A stretch of DNA of 64,000 nucleotides from Haematococcus lacustris. Its lineage: Eukaryota; Chlorophyta; Chlorophyceae; Chlamydomonadales; Haematococcaceae. Shown here piece after piece: positions 40,611-51,094 of this stretch (the first letter of the stretch is position 1; each line of letters starts with the position of its first letter). Under the pieces are notes generated by a model. That model was not told the DNA's origin. It searched no databases and was given only the letters and a program-made list of their open reading frames with translations. The position numbers were made by a program, and so were the translations under genes. The stretch is from positions 2,094,406-2,158,405 of the forward strand of contig JASKMD010000015.1 of assembly GCA_030144725.1 (NCBI GenBank), given 5' to 3'.

Positions 40611-41635
40611 TCATGGCGAGTAGTACTTACCACAATTCCCACAACATCTCCTTTTACCACACGTGGAGCACATGCTGCCGCCGATGTAGTAGCTTCTTAG
40701 ATTGCAATTGCACTGCTGCAGACATGAGGGGCAGTCCTTCTTCTCCACCTTTTTCTCCACCGTAACCTTCCAGGCCTCCAGCATTAGGCCAGGTGACAAG
40801 AGCAGCAGGTCAGCGTCCAACACGTTACTTTCCATTCGCATTTGGAACTGCTGACCCGGTTGCTTCTTGAGCCCCTCAAGTGCTGCTTGCTTCAGGGCGT
40901 CCAACTGCAGCTGCTCAGCTGTGACCAGCCATTTGATGATGTAGCCAGGGGCAGAGGGGTCCAGGGACCAGGTGCTGGCCAGTTGAGTGGCAAGCCTGCT
41001 TTCCACATACTGCAGCAGCTCTGGGAAGTTGTGAAACCTCACTGCGATCATGATGCTCAGAACCTGCACCATGCATGAAGCATAGTGAGTGATCGTCCAA
41101 TGAGGCCTGCAACACATCTGGTAGACACCAGTCAGGCAGGGCCCCACAGTGCTGCCCCTTCTCGCACCTGTGCACATCTGGCACGTACCTTGTGCACCAC
41201 AGGCAGCACTTGCTGCAGCTGCTGCAGGCTCAGCTCTGGGCGGGGCACAATGGGGTAGAGCTGGCTGATGACCAGGAGCCACTCCTCCTTGGTGCTGCCT
41301 GACACCTGGAGTGAGTACAAAGGGCAGACGCAGGCGCACAGGATGGCTTGATGCGACATTGGCAGGTGGGCATCCCAGCAGCCACGCACCTTCACTGACG
41401 TGCAATTGTTGCCAAGCAGGTCAGCCATCCTGGGTGACGACACTACGAACACATCGCGCAGCACCGACAACCCGCCATCGTCGCATTCGAGGGTCACCTC
41501 GCCACGCTTAACGACGCTGGGGTGCGCCTTCACAACCTGCACCACGCACCGCCGGAGATTGGGGCATTGCGCTGCACACGCTGGCGACCCCGGGAAGGGG
41601 CCGACGTTCTCACGGGGGCAGACACGCCAAAACAA
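40611..41635 (-). CDS. BTB-domain protein copy C, intron lost and mosaic
   Basis: Same product as BTB-A with the same Cys-rich tail. Exons: about 41550 down to 41390, 41305-41189, and a fused exon 41063-40611. Where copy A has a 68-bp intron, copy C keeps only its first nine bases (GTGAGGTTT) and runs straight into CACAACTTCCCAGAG, leaving an open frame IMIAVRFHNFPELLQYVES. FPELLQYVES is the B/D-type sequence, whereas ATQLASTWS just after is A-type, so the exon is a mosaic. Elsewhere C differs from A by a few substitutions (NPIV to YPIV, TNEE to TKEE). The first exon start is as unclear as in A. CUL3-adaptor function is inferred from the family. Confidence 0.6.
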
Positions 41636-42493
41636 CCCTCAAACCAGCTTTATGCGCACCGACACGCACCGCGAGTAGTGATGCGTCCGGGCAGGTGACT
41701 TGCACTGATACCCGCACTCGCGCCCGTGTATTTGCTGCTATCCGCGCGCAAACCTTGCGTGGGCAGGGGCGCAGCCTGCATGAAAGCATTGCGCGTTCTG
41801 CCCACAGGTGGACGAAAGTTTCACGGAGACGGAAACCCTAATGGCATCAACATCCCAACGGCATCCCAAGTTGCCCGGGCCATGCATGCAAACTGACTTC
41901 GACGTGTTTCTATTCCCATACTTAACAGACTGGGTTTCAACAAACGGTCCAGGCGTACTCAGGCAGAAACTTGACAGTATGCCGTGTGCCTAAGCCAGCG
42001 TTGCACTGCCCGAGCCTCCTGAGCAACAGCCATCACCTAGGATGCTTGACACCACCATCCACACGGTGTCACATATCCACATAAGCACCCATTTGGTGCA
42101 CCCTCAGGCAAGCACCCGTCATGGCCATCACTACTGGCAACATACCCCAAGACACTCTTGCACGTGACTCATGGTCTTGCACTGTAAGTTGCGTCACGTT
42201 GCTCAGCCATGCTGACCTGTCATGTGCGAAATTCAACCACTAGCACCACAATCCATCTCTAAGCCAGCTGCAACACAGGACAGGACATTATATCTATCCC
42301 TTCTTTCAAACCATATATGCCAACTTTTCTTACAATATCTGAATAACGCATGCCAAATACCTTAAACCGCATGCCAAACGCCCTCACAACAGGCAAAGTC
42401 CCATGATCAGACAATCCTCACAGCAGGGCTGAGGGATGCGTTTAGCTGAGCTGAACTGGCTGAGCACCAGAGCGGAATTCATCCAGCAGCACC
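41636..42493. other. Spacer of unit 2, left of the transposon
   Basis: No gene seen. Colinear with 32688-33545 at a constant offset of 8,948 bp, with few substitutions. Confidence 0.6.
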
Positions 42494-43059
42494 ACATATG
42501 GTCAGGGCCTCCCAACTCTGATGTTTTGGCATGTAAGACCGTCACATGCGACCGATTGCTCCGGGAGCATGCCGATGGCTTTAGCCCCGCGCGGCATGGC
42601 ATAAACGCGGACTCTAGTTGCGGCAGCAACCAGCAGCTGCTTCGATAGTGGTGGGCAGGGTGGTTGGGATCCGCCGGCCACCCTCAAGACATCGCGCTGT
42701 GCAGGCGTGCTCTTGGTGCTCTACGCATAGGCGCTGCTGCCAGCCCGCGAGGTGAGGTGCACGCAGCAGTTGCCACCATTCTCGCGCCAGCACATGTTAC
42801 CCGACGAACATGTGATGATGCAGGAGTGTCCGAGTACACCACAGTACACCTACCGGGGTCTTCTTAGCCTCAACTGCGGCTCAGCTGAGCAGGTATAAAT
42901 TCAGCCAAAACAGCAAATCCAGCCAAAACTCAGAGAGGTTTCCTTATTTTGTGCTGGAACCCGCATCAAAGCCTAATGTACTCATATGCACAGCTGTGAC
43001 AGAAGAAATGATATTACTCTCAAAGCTCAGTGAGCCATGGCCTGTCAATTGCAGGAGCC

Positions 43060-43250
43060 CAGCCCAGTACCTGCCAGCAGCCCACCCCAGCCGTACCTGC
43101 CCAGCCCAGCCTTACCTGCCCCACCCCAGCCGTACCTGCCCAGCCCAGTACCTGCCCAGCCCAGTACCTGCCCAGCCCAGTACCCAGCAGCCTTACCCCA
43201 GCCGTACCTGCCCAGCCCAGTACCTGCCAGCAGCCAGCAGCCGACCCCCC
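43060..43250 (+). repeat. CCCAGCCCAGTACCTG minisatellite within transposon
   Basis: Units of 16 bp and variants (CCAGCCGTACCTG) alternate across ~190 bp upstream of the transposase-like segment. Confidence 0.85.
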
Positions 43251-43805
43251 AACTTGAGGTGAAGGCGCGGGTGGTGGCCGTCAGGAAGTGTCCGGACAGC
43301 TCGTCACACCCAGCTGTTCAGCAGTTTGTGGACGTCTGCAGGAAGCAAGGGGTATGGGGGTCTCTAGCCAGCATCACATTGGACAGCGCAGCTGGCAATA
43401 TTGGGCGCATCAGTGGGCTGGCTGTCAGCATCAATGCCTTGCGCAGACAGCAGGGGCTGGCCCTCATCATCTTCTGGCCATGTGTCAGCCACCAGATTCA
43501 CAACGCGTTGCACAAGGCAATGACAACATGGGGCAAGGCAGAGGGCTGGGGCAGACAGGGTTTGCAAGCGCAGCTAGCCCTCAGCATTGAGCAGCTGTGC
43601 AGCCTCACCAAGAAGCACTGGGACCTGCTGGGGCTCAGTGTCCAGCACTGCGCCCAACCCAGCGAGCCCTCGCAGTCTCGATGGGGCAGCTATGTAGATG
43701 CTTGCTCCTCCCTCACTCGCGTGCTCAAGCCGGTCACCGCTGCAGTCACAGGCATCATGCAGCGGCAGGGCAAGGCAGCACCAGCTTGGGCGGGAGACCT
43801 GTCTG

Positions 43806-43868
43806 CCTCTGCCCACAAAATATCTGCCCACAAAATATCTGCCCACAAAATATCTGCCCACAAAATGT
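43806..43868 (+). repeat. 15-bp tandem repeat CCCACAAAATATCTG, four copies
   Basis: Four copies reading Ser-Ala-His-Lys-Ile at the end of the transposase-like frame, the last with TGTAG that stops it. Confidence 0.9.
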
Positions 43869-44052
43869 AGGCCGGGTTCACGCCTAAGCAGTGCATCATA
43901 TACAAAGTCATGGACGCTCAGGACAGCCGTAGCATGTAGCCAAGCGAGCCCTCTATATACTGACGTGCTTCGTTGATCAATCCGCAAACTGTGCGAGAAA
44001 TAAACCGCGTGAAACGGACACACCCCCTTTTCAAGGGGGTTGGGAGGCCCTG

Positions 44053-44893
44053 ACATATGGCTGCTGAACATGCTGTCCATACTATTTGGCTGTACGTTAC
44101 CTCTGCTCCAACGCGATAGGGCCATGCTGCCGCTGCTAGCCGCCTGTTGCTTTGCTAAAGCTGTTGCTTTGCTAAAGCTGTTGCTTTGCTGAAGCTGTTG
44201 CTTTGCTAAAGCTGGGGAGGGCTTCCATACTTTCCCCAAAGGTCACTGGCTTGCATTCATCCGACCCCTCTCCTCCCCGTGCAACTGTCATAGTCCCCGC
44301 AATGTCTTCAGCCAGTCACCGCATGTAGCATTGGCCACATACCCCACACCTCGTCCTTTTGCCACCCTGGCCACATTGCTGCTGTTGCTGCGGTGGCTGA
44401 GGGGGCGGCTGAGGGGGGTTGACGGTTGTTTCTGCTGGCGCCGATGTCGCTGCGTGCTGGGGGGTGTGAATGCGGTAACGGCCACCAGTCCCGGCAGGCA
44501 GGTGGTGGGTAGGAGGCAAGCAAGCAGGTGGGTAGGCAGGCAGGGAGCAGGCAGGCAGGTGCATGCTGTCAACAGCTCAGTCATTTGCAGCTGCCCCACT
44601 GAGGAACTGCAAGCGGACGGCTCACAGTGGAGGCGTCCGCTTGCAGCACATTCACACAAGCAAGGGTCTGAAGTTGTTGTGCTGCCAGGCCAGGTGCGAC
44701 CCAACCCACACTTGTCTTACACTTGTCAGCAGGCTCCCCTTGCTTGTGTACCCCCGCGTGCTCTCTTCCCTTACTTGCAACAAGCATTTACCATCAGCGG
44801 CCATTTGCATGACACTATGACACCCCATCCGCAATGTTCACGGCTGCAATATCATGGCCAGTAGTACCCACCACAATACCCACACCTCCTCCT
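44053..44893. other. Spacer of unit 2, right of the transposon
   Basis: No gene seen. Colinear with 33546-34426 (offset 10,507), including the 17-bp repeat at 44152, the GGCAGG run and the 13-bp stem at 44607-44646. Confidence 0.6.
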
Positions 44894-45950
44894 TCAACTA
44901 CACGTGGTGCACAAGCCGCTGCTGTAGTGGCTTCTAATGCATGAGGCGTAATCGCACTGCTGCATACATGAGGGGCAGGCAATCTTCTCCACTGTGACCT
45001 TCAAGGCCTCCAGCATCAGGCCAGGTGACAAGCGCAGCAGGTCAGCGTCCAACACGTTACTTTCCATTCGCTTTTGAAACTGCTGACCAGAGTGTAAATT
45101 GAGCCCCTCCAGCGCTGCTTGCTTCAGGGCGTCCAACTGCAGCTGCTCAGCTGTGACCAGCCATTTGATGATGTAGCCAGGGGCAGCGGGGTCCAGGGAC
45201 CAAGAGCTGGCCAGTTTAGTAACCAGCCTGCTTTCCACATACTGCAGCAGCTCTGGGAAGTTGTGCCGCAAGCAGGATATGCATGGCAGGGAGGACACCA
45301 TTAGGAGCAGTAGGGGTAGCCGTCTACCCCCACCGTGACCATGATGCTCATTACCAGAACCATGCATACAACATAGTGAGTGTGGATTCACTGTGGCCTG
45401 CAACACATCTGGTAGACACTAGTCAGGCAGGGCCACAGTGCTTAGTGCTGCCCCTGTTTAACCCACAGTGCCTAGTGCTGCCCCTGCTTACATTTGTGCA
45501 AATCTGGCACAACATTGTGCACCACAGGCAGCACTTGCTGCAGCTGCTGCAGGCTCAGCTCCGGGCAGGGAACAATGGGGTAGAGCTGGCTGATGACAAG
45601 GAGCCACTCCTCCTTGGTGCTGCCTGGCACCTGGAATGAGCACAACCGGCACGACCAGGCGCAAGGGATGAGCATGGCTGTGCTTCGACATGGGGCAGTT
45701 GGGCATCCCAGCGACCACGCACCTTAACCGTCGTGCAGCCCTCTCCCATCAGGTCAGCCTTCCAGGGGACGACAGTACGAACACACCGCGCAGCACTGCC
45801 AACCCGCCATTGTCGCATTCGAGAGTCACCTCGCCACGACGCTGGGGTGCGCCTTCATAACCTGCACGAAGCACCGCCGGAGATTGGGGCAGTGCGCTGC
45901 ACACGCTGGCGACCCCGGGAAGGGGCCGACGTTCTCACGGGGGCAGACAC
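44894..45950 (-). pseudogene. BTB copy D, frameshift in BTB core
   Basis: The 3' exon is open (HNFPELLQYVESRLVTKLAS to KIACPSCMQQCDYASCIRSH, then CTTCS) and preserves a Cys-rich tail. In the BTB core, one base is missing near 45770 relative to copy B (GTCCCCTGG against GTCCCCCTGG), so the upstream half no longer joins ADLMGEGCTTVK in frame. Six bases are also missing near 45838 (in frame). A 25-bp duplication with ACCCACAGTGCCTAGTGCTG lies near 45450-45485 in an intron. It faces truncated LRR-C across the second CCCCG array. Confidence 0.6.
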
Positions 45951-46196
45951 ACCAAAACAACCCTCAAACCAGCGTTATGCGCACCGACACGCACCGTGAG
46001 TAGTGATGCGTCCGGGCAGGTGACTTGCCCTGGTGCCCGCACTCGCACCCGTGTATTTGCTGCTATCCGCGCGCAAACCTTGCGTGGGCAGGGGCGCAGC
46101 CTGCATGCCAGCATTGCGTACTCTGCCCACTGGTCAACACTTGCCAAAGTCACGGAGCCAGCTTCCCGGGTCATGTGGCTACCAATGGCGTTCAGG

Positions 46197-47907
46197 CCCC
46201 GCCCCGCCCCGCCCCGCCCCGCCCCGCCCCGCCCCGCCCCGCCCCGCCCCGCCCCGCCCCGCCCCGCCCCGCCCCGCCCCGCCCCGCCCCGCCCCGCCCC
46301 GCCCCGCCCCGCCCCGCCCCGCCCCGCCCCGCCCCGCCCCGCCCCGCCCCGCCCCGCCCCGCCCCGCCCCGCCCCGCCCCGCCCCGCCCCGCCCCGCCCC
46401 GCCCCCGCCCCGCCCCGCCCCGCCCCGCCCCGCCCCGCCCCGCCCCGCCCCGCCCCGCCCCGCCCCGCCCCGCCCCGCCCCGCCCCGCCCCGCCCCGCCC
46501 CGCCCCGCCCCGCCCCGCCCCGCCCCGCCCCGCCCCGCCCCGCCCCGCCCCGCCCCGCCCCGCCCCGCCCCGCCCCGCCCCGCCCCGCCCCGCCCCGCCC
46601 CGCCCCGCCCCGCCCCGCCCCGCCCCGCCCCGCCCCGCCCCGCCCCGCCCCGCCCCGCCCCGCCCCGCCCCGCCCCGCCCCGCCCCGCCCCGCCCCGCCC
46701 CGCCCCGCCCCGCCCCGCCCCGCCCCGCCCCGCCCCGCCCCGCCCCGCCCCGCCCCGCCCCGCCCCGCCCCGCCCCGCCCCGCCCCGCCCCGCCCCGCCC
46801 CGCCCCGCCCCGCCCCGCCCCGCCCCGCCCCGCCCCGCCCCGCCCCGCCCCGCCCCGCCCCGCCCCGCCCCGCCCCGCCCCGCCCCGCCCCGCCCCGCCC
46901 CGCCCCGCCCCGCCCCGCCCCGCCCCGCCCCGCCCCGCCCCGCCCCGCCCCGCCCCGCCCCGCCCCGCCCCGCCCCGCCCCGCCCCGCCCCGCCCCGCCC
47001 CGCCCCGCCCCGCCCCGCCCCGCCCCGCCCCGCCCCGCCCCGCCCCGCCCCGCCCCGCCCCGCCCCGCCCCGCCCCGCCCCGCCCCGCCCCGCCCCGCCC
47101 CGCCCCGCCCCGCCCCGCCCCGCCCCGCCCCGCCCCGCCCCGCCCCGCCCCGCCCCGCCCCGCCCCGCCCCGCCCCGCCCCGCCCCGCCCCGCCCCGCCC
47201 CGCCCCGCCCCGCCCCGCCCCGCCCCGCCCCGCCCCGCCCCGCCCCGCCCCGCCCCGCCCCGCCCCGCCCCGCCCCGCCCCGCCCCGCCCCGCCCCGCCC
47301 CGCCCCGCCCCGCCCCGCCCCGCCCCGCCCCGCCCCGCCCCGCCCCGCCCCGCCCCGCCCCGCCCCGCCCCGCCCCGCCCCGCCCCGCCCCGCCCCGCCC
47401 CGCCCCGCCCCGCCCCGCCCCGCCCCGCCCCGCCCCGCCCCGCCCCGCCCCGCCCCGCCCCGCCCCGCCCCGCCCCGCCCCGCCCCGCCCCGCCCCGCCC
47501 CGCCCCGCCCCGCCCCGCCCCGCCCCGCCCCGCCCCGCCCCGCCCCGCCCCGCCCCGCCCCGCCCCGCCCCGCCCCGCCCCGCCCCGCCCCGCCCCGCCC
47601 CGCCCCGCCCCGCCCCGCCCCGCCCCGCCCCGCCCCGCCCCGCCCCGCCCCGCCCCGCCCCGCCCCGCCCCGCCCCGCCCCGCCCCGCCCCGCCCCGCCC
47701 CGCCCCGCCCCGCCCCGCCCCGCCCCGCCCCGCCCCGCCCCGCCCCGCCCCGCCCCGCCCCGCCCCGCCCCGCCCCGCCCCGCCCCGCCCCGCCCCGCCC
47801 CGCCCCGCCCCGCCCCGCCCCGCCCCGCCCCGCCCCGCCCCGCCCCGCCCCGCCCCGCCCCGCCCCGCCCCGCCCCGCCCCGCCCCGCCCCGCCCCGCCC
47901 CGCCCCG
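46197..47907 (+). repeat. CCCCG pentamer array 2 (342 units)
   Basis: 1,711 bp, perfect except for a single extra C at about 46402-46407. Both flanks match those of array 1. It lies between divergent BTB-D and LRR-C. Confidence 0.98.
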
Positions 47908-48145
47908 CCGTCAGAGGATGCTTCAGCTGGAATGTAGCGTAGCGAGCTTACCCACACTGTCACAATCGAACATGTTCCACGTTGAATGAGTTTCGTTTGT
48001 CACACGTTAAAGTCGCGCCCAACATCTACCGTTATGCAACCGGGCTGGGGCTGCGCCGAAGCTGAGCAGCTGGCCAAGCCGCCCCGCCATGCCAAACCCA
48101 GGCAGTGAGATCCAGGAGTGGGTGAGCGTGCGCGACAAGCGTCTG

Positions 48146-49297
48146 CTGCAGCAGTGATATGTGTGAGGCGTCACAGAGTTTCACCACACAGCCTGGGCCT
48201 GGGGCAGTATCTCTGGCCAACCTTTTTCACGGTGCCAGGCTGGAGCAGCTGGGCCTGGATGTCAGCACATTGGCACCGCTGCCACATTTACAGCCTCTGG
48301 CCCAACACCTGACGCAACTGCACATCAGGGTGCCTGAGATGGAGTTAGATGATTGGGACGATGAGTATGCGGATGATAGTGTGGGCGATGGTGAAGATGG
48401 GGATGGGGAGGATGATGACCTCTCAGCGATAGTGGTGCCCCTACCTCTGCTCTTGGAGCTCCATGTCTCGGGGGGCGTTCTTATAGGAGGTTATAAGCCG
48501 CTGTTCCAGCTGCTGCGGGGGCTGCCCCGGCTGTGCTGGATGAATATATCTATGGGCAGCAGCTGGACGCACTGCTGACAGCCACCCAGCTCACCAGTGT
48601 CTCGGTGTCATTGATCGGCGGGCTCAGCAGGTCACATGCTGAGAGGCCATGCAGCTGGCAGCGTCTGGAGTTGACGGAAGTCTATGATTGCACCACTATC
48701 TCCTACTTGCCGCTGCACTCCCTCACGCAGCCACTGGTGTTGTATGGGCTGGAGATCACCCTTCTCGACGACAACTCATCAGTGGCAGCTGCGGTCTATA
48801 ACCTCACACAAGCTTGCAAGGTGGCAGTGCGCATACAGCGCCTAGAGCTGCACATGCCGGGGGGCCATTTCACTGCCCAGGCGACGCTTGCCTTGCTGCA
48901 ACCGCTGAGCAAGTGCTGCTGTGACACAGTGTCGCTCCGCTGCCAGGATGCTGCCTTCAGTGTGGAGGATATCTCAGTGCTAGCCCCACTGTGCCAGCAC
49001 TGCACCCACCTTGAGTTTTACCATGGCAGCATGGCTGCTTCCACAGAGTTCTGGTGCCAGCTGGTGCAGCTGATGCCCAATGTCGCCACCGTCACCATAC
49101 TGAACACTGAAGGCTTTGACAGCGTGGCCATGTGTGACTCCCTGCTGCGCATGGCTAGTCAGCCCTGGGCCCGGCGGCTGGATATCAGAGTTAGTGCACT
49201 CCACCAGCCCCCTCCTTGCTGGGACATCTTTGCCCCGCCCAACCAGTCCGGCAAGGTCAGCGTGACCTGGCCAGCCTACATGCTCCCAGCTGCATAG
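48146..49297 (+). pseudogene. LRR-like copy C, 5' truncated and frameshifted
   Basis: After the conserved upstream block, the sequence jumps at about 48185 from TCACAGAGTTT straight into QPGPGAVSLANLFHGARLEQ, so the first ~200 codons are missing. The frame breaks near 48530, where LPRLHTLHLNGLLYGQEL of copy B is shortened to LPRLCWMN in one frame and DEYIYGQQL in the other. The rest is open to 49297 and ends LPAA like copy B. Substitutions are more numerous than between A and B, so it is an older copy. Confidence 0.8.
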
Positions 49298-51094
49298 CAG
49301 CAGTGATAGGGGCAGCGGCGGCAGCAGTCCAGCATGCCACCCATGTGCAGCTAGTGAGCCTTTACACCTAGGGTAGGTGGTGTGAGCCGTAGCCCAGGCG
49401 GAAGCTCCTCCCTTCATGCTTAATGCTTAATGCTGGAGTAGTATCCTTCATTTTCTAGTGAGCTGCTAATAAGCCCTGGCATGGAGCGTTGGGTACTTTG
49501 CAGCTATGAGGTTAATGATGAGCCGTGCTGAGTGTTGTCAATGGGACAGAATGCTGCTCCATGCCTGTCTGTATGCCACTGTGCGGTGGGCAGTCTCTTG
49601 GTGTGGCAGGAGCAGCGCAGCAGCTGGCTAGTGAGCCCCTGTCAGTCCGCCTGTAGCACAGTGCTCTACTGTGAGGGTGTGCATGCAAGTGGGTAGCAGG
49701 CCATGGCTTGTGTAGTGGAGGGCCTGCTGGTCATGAATTGATTGCTGTTCATTCTAATGTGTGTGGTGTCAATGTGCGATGTCAATGTGTGTGTGTATAG
49801 GGACTAAGTCTGTAGGACAGAATGTGCCATTGATGTGGGGGCTGTAATCATCAAGGGTGCGACCGAGGTTGCTACAACTTGTTTGTAATAGCTGAGTGAG
49901 ATTACCCACAGCCCAACATGTTGTTCCTTGTTGAATAAGTTTTGTTGGCCCTTTAGGACAGAATGCAAGAATGATGTCACAGCTGTCACTGGCAAGCTGT
50001 TGGGCATTAGCCGTGTTAGTTGCTAGAACCATTGTTCTCCAGATATCATTCCTCGATGCTTATACTCCTTCCTTAGGAGAATGCAAGTGGCAGTTTGAGG
50101 CCGGGAGCAAATGATGACCCTTTCACGCACAGCCGCCAGCTCAACAAGTGTGTAGTCTGACATTGCTGCTAGGCCCACATGTCCTCATGGCAACAGTAGG
50201 GACCGTCCCGACCCATCTAACGTTAGACTAGATTAGACGAAACTAACGTTAAATTGGCTTGCTAGATCTAGTCTAACCATCTAATCTAACGTTAGATCTA
50301 CGTAGATTTACGTAGATGGGACGATCCCTACCAGACAGCGCTCCTAGAAAGGTCAAACATTTATCGGGAATGGAAAGTGAGAATGGGGACAGAACCTAAC
50401 TAGAAAGCCCGCAGCCAAACACGCTATACGAGTGGAGTGTAGTGGAGTGGTGGAGTGTTAGGCAGATGTTGCAATCTGACCGGTCGGTCATGTTACAAGG
50501 CTTGCACATACACCTGCACGTTGCATGGCAAGTTGCTTAGCTATTTTTACCGCGGCTGCTGGCACCAGACTTGCCCTCCAATGGATACTCGTTAAGGGAT
50601 TTAAATTGTTCTCATTCCAATTACCAGACATTGATGCCCGGTATTGTTATGCACACCCTCACAGTGGGGCACTTGCATGCACACCCTCACAGTGGGGCAC
50701 TATGCTGTAGGCACGACCAGACTGACAGGGGCTCACTAGCCAGCTGCTGCGCTGCTCCTGCCACACCTAGAGACTGCCCACCGCATCGGCCTTTGGTCAA
50801 CCCCACAGTGGCATACAGACAGGCATGGCAGAGCATTCTGTCCCACTCAGCACGGCTCAACATTAACCTCCTAGCTGCAAAGTACCCAACGCTCCATGCC
50901 AGGGCTTATTAGCAGCTCACTAGAGAATGAAGGATACTACTCCAGCATTAGGCATTAAGCATTAAGTATTAATCATCCAGGGAGGAGCTTTTGCCTGGGC
51001 TACGGCTCACACCACCTACCCAAGGCTCCAGGACTTATTAGGTGCACATGGGTGGCATGCTGGACTGCTGCCGCCGCTGCCCCCATCACTGCTG
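49298..51094. other. Junction between tail-to-tail LRR-C and LRR-D
   Basis: 49298-49510 and 50850-51094 are reverse complements of each other (shared words TAGGTGGTGTGAGCCGTAGC, GAGTAGTATCCTTCATT, GCATGGAGCGTTGGGTACTT). 49500-50400 is a diverged version of 30350-30900. A MITE-like element lies at 50197. A short CACACCCTCACAGTGGGGCA duplication occurs at 50650-50700. No gene seen. Confidence 0.65.
50197..50330. mobile_element. MITE-like palindromic element, 134 bp
   Basis: Ends TAGGGACCGTCCC and GGGACGATCCCTA are imperfect inverted repeats. The interior is full of CTAACGTTAGA and TCTAGTCTAA palindromic words. The matching place in the 30.8-kb copy lacks it. No clear target duplication. Confidence 0.75.

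Larger units (their letters stand above)
42502..44052 (+). mobile_element. hAT-like DNA transposon, 1.55 kb, degenerate transposase
   Basis: Terminal inverted repeats TCAGGGCCTCCCAAC and GTTGGGAGGCCCTG(A) end in the CAGGG/CCCTG typical of hAT elements, with an 8-bp target duplication. The plus strand, about 43255-43868, encodes a transposase-like segment: ASITLDSAAGNIGRISGL, then CVSHQIHNALHKAM, then SQSRWGSYVDACSSL. This recalls the hAT RNase-H-like core (D, then C..H, then W) but lacks N- and C-terminal parts. Upstream the frame reads a CCAGCCCAGTACCTG minisatellite; downstream it ends in a 15-bp repeat. It is non-autonomous and absent from unit 1, so it inserted after the duplication, unless unit 1 lost it precisely. 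Confidence 0.8.
42494..44060. repeat. 8-bp target-site duplication ACATATGG flanking the transposon
   Basis: ACATATGG at 42494-42501 and again at 44053-44060. The empty site in unit 1 reads ACATTTGG, one base different. Counting the terminal A as part of the element gives a 7-bp duplication CATATGG instead. Confidence 0.85.
28840..47907. repeat. Tandem segmental duplication: LRR-BTB-spacer-BTB-CCCCG unit, two copies
   Basis: Unit 1 (about 28.84-37.19 kb) and unit 2 (about 37.81-47.91 kb) are colinear. The offset is 9,007 bp from the LRR downstream region into BTB-A/BTB-C, then 8,948 bp after a 59-bp deletion in BTB-C, then 10,507 bp beyond the transposon insertion (1,551 + 8 bp). Non-coding parts such as 30727-31026 and 39734-40033 are almost identical, so the duplication is recent or maintained by gene conversion. 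Confidence 0.95.

Noticed and set aside
43781..43870. CRISPR-like repeat spacing in the 15-bp repeat
   Set aside because: Direct tandem repeat without spacers, in a eukaryotic transposon.
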